From: Actinomycetospora soli | GTDB taxonomy: Bacteria; Actinomycetota; Actinomycetes; Mycobacteriales; Pseudonocardiaceae | DNA length: 64,000 nucleotides | NCBI RefSeq assembly: GCF_021026295.1 | Contig: NZ_JAJNDA010000005.1 | Location: forward strand, 248,001 to 312,000 | Direction of reading: 5' to 3' | Shown: piece by piece, positions 18,685-27,615 of the stretch | Position numbering within the stretch: the stretch's first letter is position 1 | Layout: each line of letters begins with the position of its first letter | Position numbers and translations under genes: made by a program | The notes under the pieces: model-generated | Seen by the model: only the letters and a program-made list of their open reading frames with translations | Told to the model about the DNA's origin: nothing | Databases searched by the model: none

Positions 18685-18690
18685 AGGCTA
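18685..18690 (-). promoter_or_regulatory. Candidate -10 element for leaderless gltX
   Basis: TAGCCT on the minus strand fits TAnnnT and lies seven bases before the ATG at 18677. No Shine-Dalgarno sequence is visible. No clear -35 was found. Confidence 0.4.
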
Positions 18691-18698
18691 GTCGGCCG

Positions 18699-20192
18699 CT
18701 ACATCCCGACGACGGGTCCGGCCCGCAGCGCGTCCGGCACGGCCACGAGCCCGCCGAGGGTGGCGACCAGGAGGAGCTCGTCGGTCGTCGTGCCGGGCGC
18801 GATCCGGCGCACCGGGGCGCCGTCCGGCCCGCGGAGCTCCCACGGACCCTCCGGCAGGGCGCACAGGACGACGGGGCGGCCCGCGACGAGCGTGGGCGAG
18901 GCGCTGCGGGGCGTCGGGCAGGGCGGCGCCGGGACGACGGTGCCCGTGGTGGGGTCGACCACCGCGACCCGCACCGACCCGCCGGGGGTGGACCGGACGA
19001 CGACGATGCCGACGCCGTCCTCCCGCAGCACCTCCCCCGGTCCGGCCGCCGTCACCGGCCTGCCCTCGCGCACGTCGAGGAGCGTGGCGCCGGTGTCGGA
19101 CGCGACGAACCGTCCGCCCGCCGTGACGGGCAGCGCCCGGAGTCCGTCCACCCCGTCGTCCGACTGCGGCGTCGACGGTCCGACCCACACCGGGCGCCCG
19201 GAGTCCGCCGCCAGCCCGACGAGGGCCCGGACCCGCCGTGGCCCGCCGAGCGGCCCGGGGCAGTCCTGGACGACCGGCAGGACCCCGACGGTCCCGGCCG
19301 CCCCGACCGGTGCGAAGGCGCAGCGCGGGGCGGGGCCGGCCCGCCACACGGGTTCCCCGGTCTCGAGGGCGCGCGCCTCGAGGTGGCCGTCGGGCGCCGT
19401 CACCGCGACGACCCCGTCGGCGACGCGGAGCGTCCTGCCGCGGACCAGGGCCGACCACGCCGGCCGGCCCGACACGGCGTCGAGCACCGTGAGCACCCGG
19501 TCGTCGTCGGGGCGGCCGCCGTCGCGCAACCGCGCCAGCAGCGCCACGGTGCGCCCGTCGGGTGCCGCGACCACCTGGTCCGCGGCGGCGTTCGTCCGGG
19601 CGTGCCCCCAGACGACGCGGCCGGTGGCGGTGTCCACGCCGACGAGCGCGGTGGCGGAGCGGCCGTCGGGCGCGGTCGCGAGCACGAGGCCCGGTCCGGC
19701 GACGACGGCCGCCCGCACCTCGCCGAGCGGCAGGCGCCACCGCGCGCCCGCCGGGTCGAGGGCCGCCGGCACCTCGGGCGCGGACAGCGGCAGGGTCCCG
19801 AGGACGGGTGCGGCCACCGCGGCCGCGCCTGCGGCGCCCAGCACGAGCACGGCGGCGACGACGGCGGCGACGCGGGCACGCATCCGGCGCAGGGCCGGCG
19901 CGACGAGCACGAGCAGGGTCCCGGCGACGAGCACCACCGGTCCCGGCCCCGGCCATCCCGAGGCCACCGCGGCGACACCGGTCCCCACCGCCGCGAGCAC
20001 ACCCGATGCGGCGACCACGGCCGCCGCCCGGCCGCGCCCCCCGGTCCACGCGAGGGCGACGGCGGCCGCGAGCACCGCCGCGGTGACGACGGCGAGCGAC
20101 GACGGCAGGTCCGGCTCCTCCCGGGGCGCGACGACGGTCGCCGTCCCGACGAGCGCGGCCACCAGACCGACGACGAGCAGGGCCCGGGTCAC
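18699..20192 (-). CDS. Membrane-anchored PQQ-like beta-propeller protein, downstream copy
   Basis: The 497-residue protein has about four N-terminal membrane segments followed by an exported domain of roughly 340 residues. Repeated blades have the pattern LVGVDTATGRVVWGHA and VLTVLDAVSGRPAWSALV, the tryptophan-docking repeat of PQQ-like (pyrrolo-quinoline quinone/YVTN type) propellers. No catalytic residues are evident, so a binding or scaffolding role is more likely than dehydrogenase activity. Its GTG overlaps the stop of the preceding related gene. Confidence 0.7.
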   Translation of the reverse strand: MTRALLVVGLVAALVGTATVVAPREEPDLPSSLAVVTAAVLAAAVALAWTGGRGRAAAVVAASGVLAAVGTGVAAVASGWPGPGPVVLVAGTLLVLVAPALRRMRARVAAVVAAVLVLGAAGAAAVAAPVLGTLPLSAPEVPAALDPAGARWRLPLGEVRAAVVAGPGLVLATAPDGRSATALVGVDTATGRVVWGHARTNAAADQVVAAPDGRTVALLARLRDGGRPDDDRVLTVLDAVSGRPAWSALVRGRTLRVADGVVAVTAPDGHLEARALETGEPVWRAGPAPRCAFAPVGAAGTVGVLPVVQDCPGPLGGPRRVRALVGLAADSGRPVWVGPSTPQSDDGVDGLRALPVTAGGRFVASDTGATLLDVREGRPVTAAGPGEVLREDGVGIVVVRSTPGGSVRVAVVDPTTGTVVPAPPCPTPRSASPTLVAGRPVVLCALPEGPWELRGPDGAPVRRIAPGTTTDELLLVATLGGLVAVPDALRAGPVVGM

Positions 20193-21874
20193 GCGACGCC
20201 GACCACGGTCGCGGGGTCGGTCCGGGTCGTGGTGAGCACGAGCGCCCCGGGCGCCGGGACCAGGACGTACGGGGAGCGCCGGTAGAGCAGCCCCTCCCGC
20301 CGGGAGCCCTCGTCGTCGAGCGCGGGCGGGCCGAGGTCGACCGGCAGGACCGGCCCCGCGTCGACCCGCAGCCCGAACGCCGGCCCGATGCCGCAGAACC
20401 GCAGCGTCGCCGTGTCGGTGACGGCCAGCGCCCCGTCCCGGGTCGAGCACTCCCCCGGCGCCTCGGACGGCAGCGGCGCGATCACGCCGGTGCGGGGGTC
20501 GATCGTGCCGCTCGGCTCGCCGTCGGTCAGGGCGATCACCCGCACCGGGCCGGGCCGGACTGCGCCGAGGTCGAACTCGCCGAGCCCGGGCACGGGTCGG
20601 CTCGCGCCGGTCGCGGCGTCGACCACCCGGGCCGGCGCGCCCCCGATCAGCACCCCCGACCCATCCGGCAGCCCCGTGACCTGCGGCTCCGCGCCGACGA
20701 CCTCGCCGTCGGGCGTGACGAGCGGACCGCCGGGGACGCTCCAGCGGGTGGTGCCGTCCCGGTCCCCGAGCCCGGTGAGCACGCGGTCGGGGCCGCAGTC
20801 GACGGGCGTCACCGCGATGTCCCGGGTCGCGAGCGTCCAGCGGCCGGGTGGCCCGAGCGTCGGGGACCACTGCTCCGGCAGCGTGCAGCCGGGCGGCGGG
20901 CTCCAGGTCCACGCCTGCGCACCGTCCTCGAGCCGGTGCGCGACCAGCCGGTACGTAGTCTCCGGGCGGGAGGACGTCGGGGAGGACGTCGGGGCGGGCA
21001 GCTCCTCGAGCACGGTGAGGACGCGGTCGGTGAGGTGCAGGACGGCGCGCCGGGTCGGGGTGACGACGGTGAACCGGGTCGCCCCCGAGGCCGCGTCCAG
21101 CGCCGTGACCAGCGCCCCGCCGTCGGGCAGCACGGTGGTGACGGCCAGGACCGCTCCGCCCGGCGCCGGGACCAGCGCGTCCACGCGCTGCCGCCCCTGC
21201 CCGAACGTCCACCGCGGCGTCCCGGTGGTGCCGTCGAGGGCGACGACCTCGTCGGCCGGGCCCGCACCGTCGTCGTCCGGCTCGTACGGCCGGTCGGTCC
21301 GCGGGCCCCCGGACCCGGTGAGCACGGCGACCCCGCCCCGGACGGGCACGACGTCGGCCACCGGCCCGCCCGCCGACCACGACCAGCGCACGGTGCCCGC
21401 CCGCGTGACCACTGCCGCGTCGGTGACGGGCACGTCGGTGGTGCTGCCCCGCGGCAGGTCGACCACGGACCCGGCGCCGACCGCGGCGGCCACGACGACC
21501 ACGACGACGGCGGCACTGCCCAGAGGGCGCCGACGACGGGGCACCCGACCGGTCCGCGCCACCGCTCCCCCGACGACCGCCGCGACCCCGACCAGCAGGA
21601 CCCCGGCCGCCGGGCCGGGCAGCCCGTCGACCACGGCCCGCACGAGCAGCACCGCGACGACGGTGCCGGAGACGACCGCGACGACCGCCCCGGTCCGCCG
21701 TGCCCACGGCTGCCCGGCGGTGGCGACCAGGCCGGCGGCGGCGAGCACGAGCAGGCCGACCACCGGCAGGGCCGCGTCGGTGATCTCCCGCGCCCAGCCC
21801 CACCAGCCCGTCCGGTCGAGCACCGTCCCCACGAGGAGCAGTCCGACCCCCACGACCACCGCAGCCGAGCGCAC
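20189..21874 (-). CDS. Membrane-anchored PQQ-like beta-propeller protein, upstream copy
   Basis: The 561-residue protein has the same plan as the gene after it: about four membrane helices in the first 140 residues, then propeller blades such as EVVALDGTTGTPRWTFG and LVTALDAASGATRFTVV. Two cysteine pairs (PPPGCTLPEQ with PVDCGPDR, and GECSTRDG with RFCGIGP) suggest extracytoplasmic disulfides. The two genes overlap by four bases. They are probably an old duplication whose products may act together. Function is unknown. Confidence 0.7.
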   Translation of the reverse strand: MRSAAVVVGVGLLLVGTVLDRTGWWGWAREITDAALPVVGLLVLAAAGLVATAGQPWARRTGAVVAVVSGTVVAVLLVRAVVDGLPGPAAGVLLVGVAAVVGGAVARTGRVPRRRRPLGSAAVVVVVVAAAVGAGSVVDLPRGSTTDVPVTDAAVVTRAGTVRWSWSAGGPVADVVPVRGGVAVLTGSGGPRTDRPYEPDDDGAGPADEVVALDGTTGTPRWTFGQGRQRVDALVPAPGGAVLAVTTVLPDGGALVTALDAASGATRFTVVTPTRRAVLHLTDRVLTVLEELPAPTSSPTSSRPETTYRLVAHRLEDGAQAWTWSPPPGCTLPEQWSPTLGPPGRWTLATRDIAVTPVDCGPDRVLTGLGDRDGTTRWSVPGGPLVTPDGEVVGAEPQVTGLPDGSGVLIGGAPARVVDAATGASRPVPGLGEFDLGAVRPGPVRVIALTDGEPSGTIDPRTGVIAPLPSEAPGECSTRDGALAVTDTATLRFCGIGPAFGLRVDAGPVLPVDLGPPALDDEGSRREGLLYRRSPYVLVPAPGALVLTTTRTDPATVVGVA

Positions 21875-21890
21875 GCGCAGGAGTCTCCCG

Positions 21891-21904
21891 ACCCGTCGTC
21901 GGGA
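21891..21904 (-). repeat. Iterated 14-mer TCCCGACGACGGGT (intergenic example)
   Basis: This is the one clearly intergenic exact copy. Other exact copies start at 1746, 7179, 16028, 18704, 37067, 48713, 58329, 58601 and 61005. Near copies start at 12899, 14557, 24341, 27598, 32953, 38052, 42071, 45289, 46846 and 58002. Both orientations occur, inside coding sequence in several reading frames. Confidence 0.85.
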
Positions 21905-21919
21905 AGGGGATGGGGAGGA

Positions 21920-23062
21920 CTACCTAGTGGCACCCCCGTTCGACGCGGCGTCCCCGGTCGCGCCCTGGGTGGCGATGGCCTCGGCCTTCGCGACGGCGGC
22001 GGCGATCTCCGGGTCGGTGCGGGTGTCGAACCAGTCGGCGACGTCCTCGTCGTGGTCGCCCGCGCGCTTCGCGGCCGTCTCCTCGTCGACCGGCGAGGGC
22101 TGGAAGCGGAACACGCCGTCCTCGCCCGGGGCGCCGAGCATGCGGGTGAAGCCCTCGAGGGCCTTGCCGAAGTCGCTCGGCACCACCCACATCTTGTTCG
22201 CGTCGCCCTGCGCCATCTGCGGCAGCGTCTGCAGGTACTGGTAGGCCAGCAGCTCCGGCGTCGGCTTCCCGGCCTTGATCGCCGCGAAGACCTTCTCGAT
22301 CGCCTTCGCCTGGCCCTGCGCCTGGTAGAACCGCGCGGCCCGCTCACCCTGGGCGCGCAGCATCCGCGACTGCCGGTCGGCCTCCGCCTCCAGGATCGCG
22401 GACTGCTTGGCGCCCTCGGCGTTGAGGATCGCGGCCTGCTTGTTGCCCTGCGCCTCGGTCACGGACGCCTCGCGGTGCCCCTCGGCGGTGAGGATCATCG
22501 CGCGCTTCTCCCGGTCGGCGCGCATCTGCTTCTCCATGGAGTCCTGGATCGACGGCGGCGGGTCGATCGCCTTGAGCTCCACGCGGACCACCCGCAGCCC
22601 CCACGGGCCGGTGGCGTCGTCCAGGGCCCGGCGCAACCCGGTGTTGATCGTCTCCCGGGAGGTCAGGGCCTCCTCCAGGCTCATCCCGCCGACCACGTCG
22701 CGCAGGGTCGTCGTGGTCAGCTGCTGGACGCCGTTGATGTAGTCGCTGATCTCGTAGACCGCGTTGCGGGGCTCGGTGACCTGGTAGTAGACGACGGTGT
22801 CGATCGAGACCGTCAGGTTGTCGCGGGTGATCACCGGCTGCGGCGGGAACGAGACGACCTGCTCCCACAGGGCCACGCGCTCGCGGATGCGGTCGATGAA
22901 CGGCACCAGGAACGTCAGGCCCGGTTCGGCGGTGCGCTGGTAGCGGCCGAGGCGCTCGATGACGGCGGCCTCGGCCTGGCGGACGACGGTCACGCTCTTG
23001 GCGACCGTGGTGATCACGAGGATCACCACGAGCACCAGGAACACGAGCAGGACGGTTCCCAT
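21920..23062 (-). CDS. SPFH/stomatin-family membrane protein
   Basis: The 380-residue protein has one N-terminal helix (VLLVFLVLVVILVITTV), an SPFH domain (RQAEAAVIERLGRYQRTAEPG to VRVELKAIDPP), a charged Ala/Glu/Gln coiled coil (about residues 170-250) and an acidic tail. SPFH proteins form membrane microdomain scaffolds and associate with NfeD partners; nfeD lies two bases upstream. The pair matches M. tuberculosis Rv1487-Rv1488 in order. Confidence 0.88.
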   Translation of the reverse strand: MGTVLLVFLVLVVILVITTVAKSVTVVRQAEAAVIERLGRYQRTAEPGLTFLVPFIDRIRERVALWEQVVSFPPQPVITRDNLTVSIDTVVYYQVTEPRNAVYEISDYINGVQQLTTTTLRDVVGGMSLEEALTSRETINTGLRRALDDATGPWGLRVVRVELKAIDPPPSIQDSMEKQMRADREKRAMILTAEGHREASVTEAQGNKQAAILNAEGAKQSAILEAEADRQSRMLRAQGERAARFYQAQGQAKAIEKVFAAIKAGKPTPELLAYQYLQTLPQMAQGDANKMWVVPSDFGKALEGFTRMLGAPGEDGVFRFQPSPVDEETAAKRAGDHDEDVADWFDTRTDPEIAAAVAKAEAIATQGATGDAASNGGATR

Positions 23063-23064
23063 CC

Positions 23065-23496
23065 CTAGCTCCTTCCGTGCGGGGCGACGACGGCCGTCGC
23101 CCCGGAGATCTCGACGACGACGACCGCGGTCCCGGCCGCGAGCTCGTCGTCGTGCAGGGCGCGGGCGGACCAGAGCGCACCGCGCAGGCGGACGGTCCCG
23201 GCGTCGGCGGTGATCGGCTCGACCACCTCGCCCTCGGCCCCGAGCAGCGCCCGGGTGCCGGTGTTCACCGGGTCGTGCACGCGGAGGCGGCGGTTGACCT
23301 GCGGGCGGACGAGCAGCACCAGCAGGCCCGCGAGCACCGCGAACACCGCGACGTCCGGGCCGAGGGGCACCCCGAGCGCCGAGGCGCCGGCCGCCCCCAG
23401 GGCGGCGGCGCCGAGCATGACCAGCACGAGCTCGCCGGACAGCACTTCGGCGACGACGAGCAACACTCCCGCGATCGCCCAGATGAGCGGGATCAC
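23065..23496 (-). CDS. NfeD family membrane protein
   Basis: The 143-residue protein has three to four membrane helices in the first 75 residues and a C-terminal OB-fold (GAEGEVVEPITADAGTVRLRGALWSARAL). It lacks the ClpP-like protease domain of long NfeD forms. It is encoded two bases before the SPFH gene, its usual partner, and probably tunes stability or assembly of SPFH oligomers. This is the short NfeD1b type. Confidence 0.85.
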   Translation of the reverse strand: MIPLIWAIAGVLLVVAEVLSGELVLVMLGAAALGAAGASALGVPLGPDVAVFAVLAGLLVLLVRPQVNRRLRVHDPVNTGTRALLGAEGEVVEPITADAGTVRLRGALWSARALHDDELAAGTAVVVVEISGATAVVAPHGRS

Positions 23497-23521
23497 AGCT
23501 CCAGTGTGCCCTGGATCTTCC

Positions 23522-24433
23522 TCACGTGGTGACGAAGTCGATCAGCTGTTCCATCGCGGTGATCAACGGGGTCTGCAGGTCGTTCCAGTCCGACACCGCG
23601 CCCAGCACCCGGCGGGCCCCGTCGCGCTCGTCGCCCCAGCCGAGGACGTCGCAGACGCCCTTCTTCCACTCGATGCCGCGCGGGATCGTCGGCCACTCCC
23701 GGATGCCGACGACGGAGGGCTTAACGGCCTCCCAGATGTCGATGTAGGGGTGGCCCAGCACCTGGACGTACTGCGCGGCGGGCCCGAGGTCGCGGCGCAG
23801 GCCCGCGGCGATCCGCGACTCCTTCGAGCCGGTCACGAGGTGGTCGACCAGGACGCCGAGCTTGCGCTCCGGGCCCGGCGCGAACTCCCGCGCGGCCTCG
23901 ACGAGCACGTCGGCACCGTGCAGCGGCTCGACCACCACCCCCTCGACGCGCAGGTCGTGCCCCCAGACCCGCTCGACGATCGCGGCGTCGTGCAGACCCT
24001 CGACCCAGATGCGGTGCGGCAGGGCCACCTTCGCACGGCGGTCGTCGCCGCGGACCGATCCCGACGCCGAGCGCTGCTGCTCCGGCGACTGCCGGGGCCG
24101 CGGCGGCGTCAGCGTGGCCAGCCGGCCCTCGTAGAGGAACGACGCGGGCTTCATCGGGAAGAGCCGGCGCCGACCCTCGCGGTCCTCGAGGACGACCTCA
24201 CGGACGTCGGCGCGGATCACGGCGCCGCAGAAGCTGCCGGTCGCGTCCTCGACGACGAGCCCGGGCTCGGCCTCGACGGTGAGGATCTCGACCTTCGGCC
24301 GGTGGCTCACCATCCCGGGCAGCCCACCGCTGCGCCCCGCTCCCGACGACGGGCCACCCGCCCGCGCCCCCATCGGGGCCCGACCGGCACCACCCGTCGT
24401 CCGGAAGCCCGCATCGCCGCCGGAGCCGTTCAT
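23522..24433 (-). CDS. DUF3097 family protein
   Basis: The 303-residue soluble protein has a Gly/Ala-rich start of about 50 residues followed by a conserved actinobacterial domain. Landmarks are RIWVEGLHDAAIVERVWGHDLRVEGVVVEPLHG, LGVLVDHLVTGSKESRIA and HPYIDIWEAVKPSVVGI. The acidic EGLHDA and DHL segments recall Toprim-like metal-binding folds, which is an inference only. ATG 24433 is preceded by a weak GGGGCGAGG. It is divergent from the hypothetical gene at 24525. Confidence 0.8.
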   Translation of the reverse strand: MNGSGGDAGFRTTGGAGRAPMGARAGGPSSGAGRSGGLPGMVSHRPKVEILTVEAEPGLVVEDATGSFCGAVIRADVREVVLEDREGRRRLFPMKPASFLYEGRLATLTPPRPRQSPEQQRSASGSVRGDDRRAKVALPHRIWVEGLHDAAIVERVWGHDLRVEGVVVEPLHGADVLVEAAREFAPGPERKLGVLVDHLVTGSKESRIAAGLRRDLGPAAQYVQVLGHPYIDIWEAVKPSVVGIREWPTIPRGIEWKKGVCDVLGWGDERDGARRVLGAVSDWNDLQTPLITAMEQLIDFVTT

Positions 24434-24524
24434 GCCTCGCCCCTGGGTCCTCGCCACGGGCAGTGACGGTAGGTGCTCGGACGTCGTCACCCGGCGACCG
24501 ACACGCGTGCTTACCCTGGTCGGC

Positions 24525-25316
24525 ATGCCTGCTGCGAGCGCGTCCCTGGCGGTCTGGAGCGCGGCGTGGATCGCCGGCGCCGTGGCCGCCGACGACGTCC
24601 TCGACGCCCTGACCCCGTGGTCGGAGGCGCACGACGTGGTGGCGGCCGAAGTCGGCGTCGCCGTCGCGACCGACCTGCCGACGCCCGACCACGCCGGCGT
24701 CGGTCTCGGGGCGCTGCTCGTGCTGCTCCGGCAGCGGGTCGGGCCCCTCGGGCTCGACGCCCGGGTGGTGCTGCCCGCGCCGGGGGACGTGCGCGGTCTG
24801 CCGGGACCGGACGGTCTGCGGACCGCGGCGCTCGAGGTCGGCGAGTGCGCGGTGTTCGCCGGGGCGGGCGTGGCGGTCGTGCCGTCCGTCGTCGCCGACG
24901 GGGTGCTGCGCTGGACGGTGTTCGAGGTCGCCGAGGTACCGCCCCAGGCCCACCCGTCGCTGGCCGACGCCGAGGCCGACCTGCGCTCCGGGGTGCGGGA
25001 CGCGGCGTCGACGCTGGCCGAGATGGACGTGGCCCGCCCCCGCGCCGGCGTCCGCGAGGAGATCGCGGCCCGGCTGCGCGGGCGGCCGCAGGCGTCGTGG
25101 CCGACCGGCACCCCGGGGCGGCCGCTGCGCGTGCTCCAGCACGCCGACGAGGTGGAGGCGATCCTCGTCGCGGCCACCGGGGACGACCCGGGCGGTGCCC
25201 TGACCTCCGGCGCCGCCGTGGCCCGCACCGACGCACTGCGGCCGCTTGCGGCGGCCGTGCGAGCGGCCCGGGTGGCGGCCGTGGCGGAGACGGTGCGGGT
25301 GCTCAGCGCGGCCTGA
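24525..25316 (+). CDS. Conserved hypothetical protein (Rv1486c-like position)
   Basis: The 263-residue Ala/Val-rich protein has no membrane segment or signal peptide. It is on the strand opposite hemH and between hemH and nfeD, exactly where M. tuberculosis has Rv1486c, so it is probably the orthologue; position is the main argument. ATG 24525 gives a start just after non-coding-like sequence. No catalytic motif was recognised. Confidence 0.65.
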   Translation: MPAASASLAVWSAAWIAGAVAADDVLDALTPWSEAHDVVAAEVGVAVATDLPTPDHAGVGLGALLVLLRQRVGPLGLDARVVLPAPGDVRGLPGPDGLRTAALEVGECAVFAGAGVAVVPSVVADGVLRWTVFEVAEVPPQAHPSLADAEADLRSGVRDAASTLAEMDVARPRAGVREEIAARLRGRPQASWPTGTPGRPLRVLQHADEVEAILVAATGDDPGGALTSGAAVARTDALRPLAAAVRAARVAAVAETVRVLSAA

Positions 25317-25355
25317 GCGCTCCTCCCGTCCGGACGAACGACCCGTGCGTCCGGA

Positions 25356-26426
25356 TCAGGACGAGGTCGGCCGGCGTCGGGTGGGCGGCTCGCAGCAGCC
25401 CGGGGCGCACAGCGCGCCGTTGCACCCCACACCGGCGCGCGGGACGACGCCGAGCGCGCGCGGAGCCGTGTCGCCGACCTGCTCGGAGATGAGCTCGACG
25501 ACCATCCGCACGAACCGCGGATCGGACCCGGCACTCGCGGCGCGCGCGAAGCCCATGCCGATCTCGTCGGCGTGCTCGGAGGCCTCGTTGTCGAGGTCCC
25601 ACACCACCTCGAGGTGGTCGGAGACGAAGCCGACCGGGCTGACGATCACCGCGGGCACGCCCTTCTCGTGCAGCGTGTCGAGGTGGTCGACGATGTCGGG
25701 CTCGAGCCACGGGATCTGCGGCGGGCCGGAGCGGGACTGCCAGACGAGGTCGTGGTCGTCGGCCCCGACCGCGTCGGCGACGAGCTGCGCGGCCTCGGCC
25801 ATCTGCCGGGAGTAGCGGTGGCCGCCCTCCCCGGGCGGACCCGCCGTCTCGTCGGCCGAGATCGGGATCGAGTGGGCGGTGAAGACGAGCCGCGCCTCGT
25901 GGCCGGCGTCGAGCGTCTCGCGCGCGGCCCGCACCCCGTCCGCGACGGACTCGACGAACAACGGGTGGTCGTAGAAGTGGCGCAGCTTCGTCAGGTCGGG
26001 CGCGCCGCCGGTCCGTTCGGTCGCAGCCTCGCGGGCCCGGGCGATGTCCTCGTGGTACTGCCGGCAGGCCGAGTAGCCGCCGTACGCGCTGGTCGCGAAC
26101 ACGAGGGCGTTCGTGATGCCGTCCCGGGCCATCTCGGTGACCGTGTCCTCGGCGAACGGGTGCCAGTTGCGGTTGCCGAAGTAGACCGGCAGGTCGAGCC
26201 CCGACGCCGCGAGCTCCCGGCGCAGGGCCGCCACCAGCTCGCGGTTGAGCGCATTGATCGGGCTGACGCCGCCGAAGTGCTGGTAGTGCTCCTCGACCGC
26301 GTCCAGGCGTTCGGGGGGGACTCCGCGCCCACGGGTGACGTTCTCCAGGAACGGCCGGACCTCGTCAGGGGCCTCGGGGCCACCGAAGGACAGGACGAGG
26401 ACGGCGTCGTACGGGGTGGTGCTCAC
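25356..26426 (-). CDS. hemH: Ferrochelatase with C-terminal Fe-S cysteine cluster
   Basis: The 356-residue enzyme inserts Fe2+ into a porphyrin. In actinobacteria the usual substrate is coproporphyrin III (coproporphyrin-dependent haem route). The catalytic-region histidine is H185 in TAHSIP, and the acidic VVWDLDNEAS segment is present. Cysteines 335, 340 and 344/345 in CNGALCAPGCC, with C121 in YSACRQY, are the expected ligands of the [2Fe-2S] cluster of actinobacterial ferrochelatases. In M. tuberculosis this gene directly follows inhA; here an M50 gene on the other strand separates them. Confidence 0.92.
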   Translation of the reverse strand: MSTTPYDAVLVLSFGGPEAPDEVRPFLENVTRGRGVPPERLDAVEEHYQHFGGVSPINALNRELVAALRRELAASGLDLPVYFGNRNWHPFAEDTVTEMARDGITNALVFATSAYGGYSACRQYHEDIARAREAATERTGGAPDLTKLRHFYDHPLFVESVADGVRAARETLDAGHEARLVFTAHSIPISADETAGPPGEGGHRYSRQMAEAAQLVADAVGADDHDLVWQSRSGPPQIPWLEPDIVDHLDTLHEKGVPAVIVSPVGFVSDHLEVVWDLDNEASEHADEIGMGFARAASAGSDPRFVRMVVELISEQVGDTAPRALGVVPRAGVGCNGALCAPGCCEPPTRRRPTSS

Positions 26427-26477
26427 AGTCCCATCGTTCCCCGTCTCGCGGCTCCTGCCACCTGTGACCCACACCCG

Positions 26478-26532
26478 CCCGTTCGGCCTATCTCCACGAA
26501 CGGGTGAGTCGATCTATCTTCTGACTACTCAC
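26478..26532. promoter_or_regulatory. Two palindromes upstream of the M50 peptidase gene
   Basis: CCCGTTCG at 26478-26485 pairs with 26497-26504, and GTGAGT at 26504-26509 pairs with ACTCAC at 26527-26532. The stretch is unusually A/T-rich for this window (GATCTATCTTCTGACTACTC) and contains TATCTT at 26515-26520 as a possible -10. They may form the control region of the M50 gene or one edge of an inserted segment. Confidence 0.4.
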
Positions 26533-26567
26533 GGCGAGGGGGATCGCCGGACGGGTCGCCGGGGGGC

Positions 26568-27278
26568 GTGGTGGACGAACTCATCGACGTGTCGATCGTG
26601 GGCGAACCGGTGGTCTACGGCGCCGGCTTCATCGCGCTGTTGCTGGTGGTGTTCGCACAGCAGTGGGCCGGTTCCTTCGTCACCATCGTCCACGAGGGTG
26701 GACACATGGTGATGGCAGTTCTGACCTTCCGCGGGTTCTCGTCGTGGAGCATGAAAGACGGCAACAACGCCGGAACGATCGTCGATGACGGCTCCTGGGG
26801 CGTTGGCGACCTCATCGTCAGCATCGCCGGATACCTAAGTCCGCCGCTCGTCGGCCTCGGACTGGCTGCCGTCGTCGCGAGTGGGAATGCCTGGGGCGGT
26901 CTGGCCATCACGCTTCTGCTGCTCGTCCTCTCGTTCCTGTACGCGCGGGGCGGTCTGGCCATTCTCATGACGTCGCTGTTCGCGGTCGGCGTGGCCCTCG
27001 TTCTCTGGCGCGGGTCGGAGATACTGCAGCTCACCGTCGCAGCAGGCGCAGTGTGGGTGCTTCTTATCGGCGGTGTCCGGTCCGCGTTCCGGATGGAACT
27101 CAAGGGCACATCGGACGCCTACTTCATGATGCGTGGAACGCTGATCCCCCGAACGGTTTGGAAACTGTTCTGGATCACAGTCGCGCTGGTCTGTCTCTAC
27201 GCCGGCGGGCGGCTGCTGCTCGTCGGCGACGCGTGGCCGGACGGGGTGTGGCCGTTCGACGTGCCCGCCGAGGCGTGA
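26568..27278 (+). CDS. M50 family zinc metallopeptidase
   Basis: The 236-residue multi-pass membrane protein has zinc-binding HEGGH at residues 42-46 in a membrane-proximal helix (FVTIVHEGGHMVMAVL). It matches the M50B-like peptidase family of intramembrane proteases. No clear PDZ domain is present. Codon third positions are noticeably richer in A/T than in the neighbours (for example ATGAAAGACGGC, CTTCTTATC), suggesting a different history. It sits between inhA and hemH, which are adjacent in M. tuberculosis. The substrate is unknown. Confidence 0.75.
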   Translation: MVDELIDVSIVGEPVVYGAGFIALLLVVFAQQWAGSFVTIVHEGGHMVMAVLTFRGFSSWSMKDGNNAGTIVDDGSWGVGDLIVSIAGYLSPPLVGLGLAAVVASGNAWGGLAITLLLLVLSFLYARGGLAILMTSLFAVGVALVLWRGSEILQLTVAAGAVWVLLIGGVRSAFRMELKGTSDAYFMMRGTLIPRTVWKLFWITVALVCLYAGGRLLLVGDAWPDGVWPFDVPAEA

Positions 27279-27349
27279 TCGCGTCGGTGGGACGGCCATG
27301 GCTGCTGTGTCTCACGTCCGGCAGCCACCACCGTCCCGCCGACGTGATC
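27277..27349 (+). terminator. Long imperfect hairpin after the M50 gene
   Basis: Bases 27277-27295 pair with 27331-27349 over 19 bp with two mismatches. A nested TGGCTGC/GCAGCCA stem lies at 27299-27305 and 27321-27327. The TGA of the M50 gene enters the left arm. The 337 bases from 27279 to 27615 hold only this element and the inverted repeat at 27514; no gene was recognised. Confidence 0.6.
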
Positions 27350-27513
27350 ACGCGCCCCGGCAGTGGGAAGGCTCGCGGCTCGACCATGTCCGATGGACTC
27401 GGCGCATCTCTCGTGCTCGGCACGTGGGGCGCGGGACCGGGGACGCACAAGCGAGTCGGGACGACTCGGATGAACAGGCGGCTTCCGTCCTCCTCGCCCG
27501 GACCCGGCCGCCC

Positions 27514-27565
27514 AGTGGTACGCCACGCAGGCCGAAGGCCCTCGAGACCTGCGTCACGTACCACT
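27514..27565. repeat. 18-bp imperfect inverted repeat downstream of inhA
   Basis: AGTGGTACG at 27514-27522 and ACGCAGG at 27525-27531 are matched by the complementary blocks at 27548-27565, with two mismatches between them and a 16-base loop. It follows the 3' end of inhA and may terminate it, or mark the right edge of the segment carrying the M50 gene. Confidence 0.5.
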
Positions 27566-27615
27566 CGCGACCGGTGGCGACGGACGAACCGGTCCCGGCC
27601 CGCCGTCGGGAAGGA

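Noticed and set aside
16749..20285. A plus-strand open frame of more than 1100 codons over the gltX and propeller genes
   Set aside because: Its amino-acid make-up is Arg/Gly/His-rich shadow sequence, and the minus strand carries clear protein families.
26427..27615. Insertion sequence around the M50 gene
   Set aside because: No transposase, no matching terminal inverted repeats on both sides and no obvious target duplication were found; only unusual composition and unrelated palindromes.
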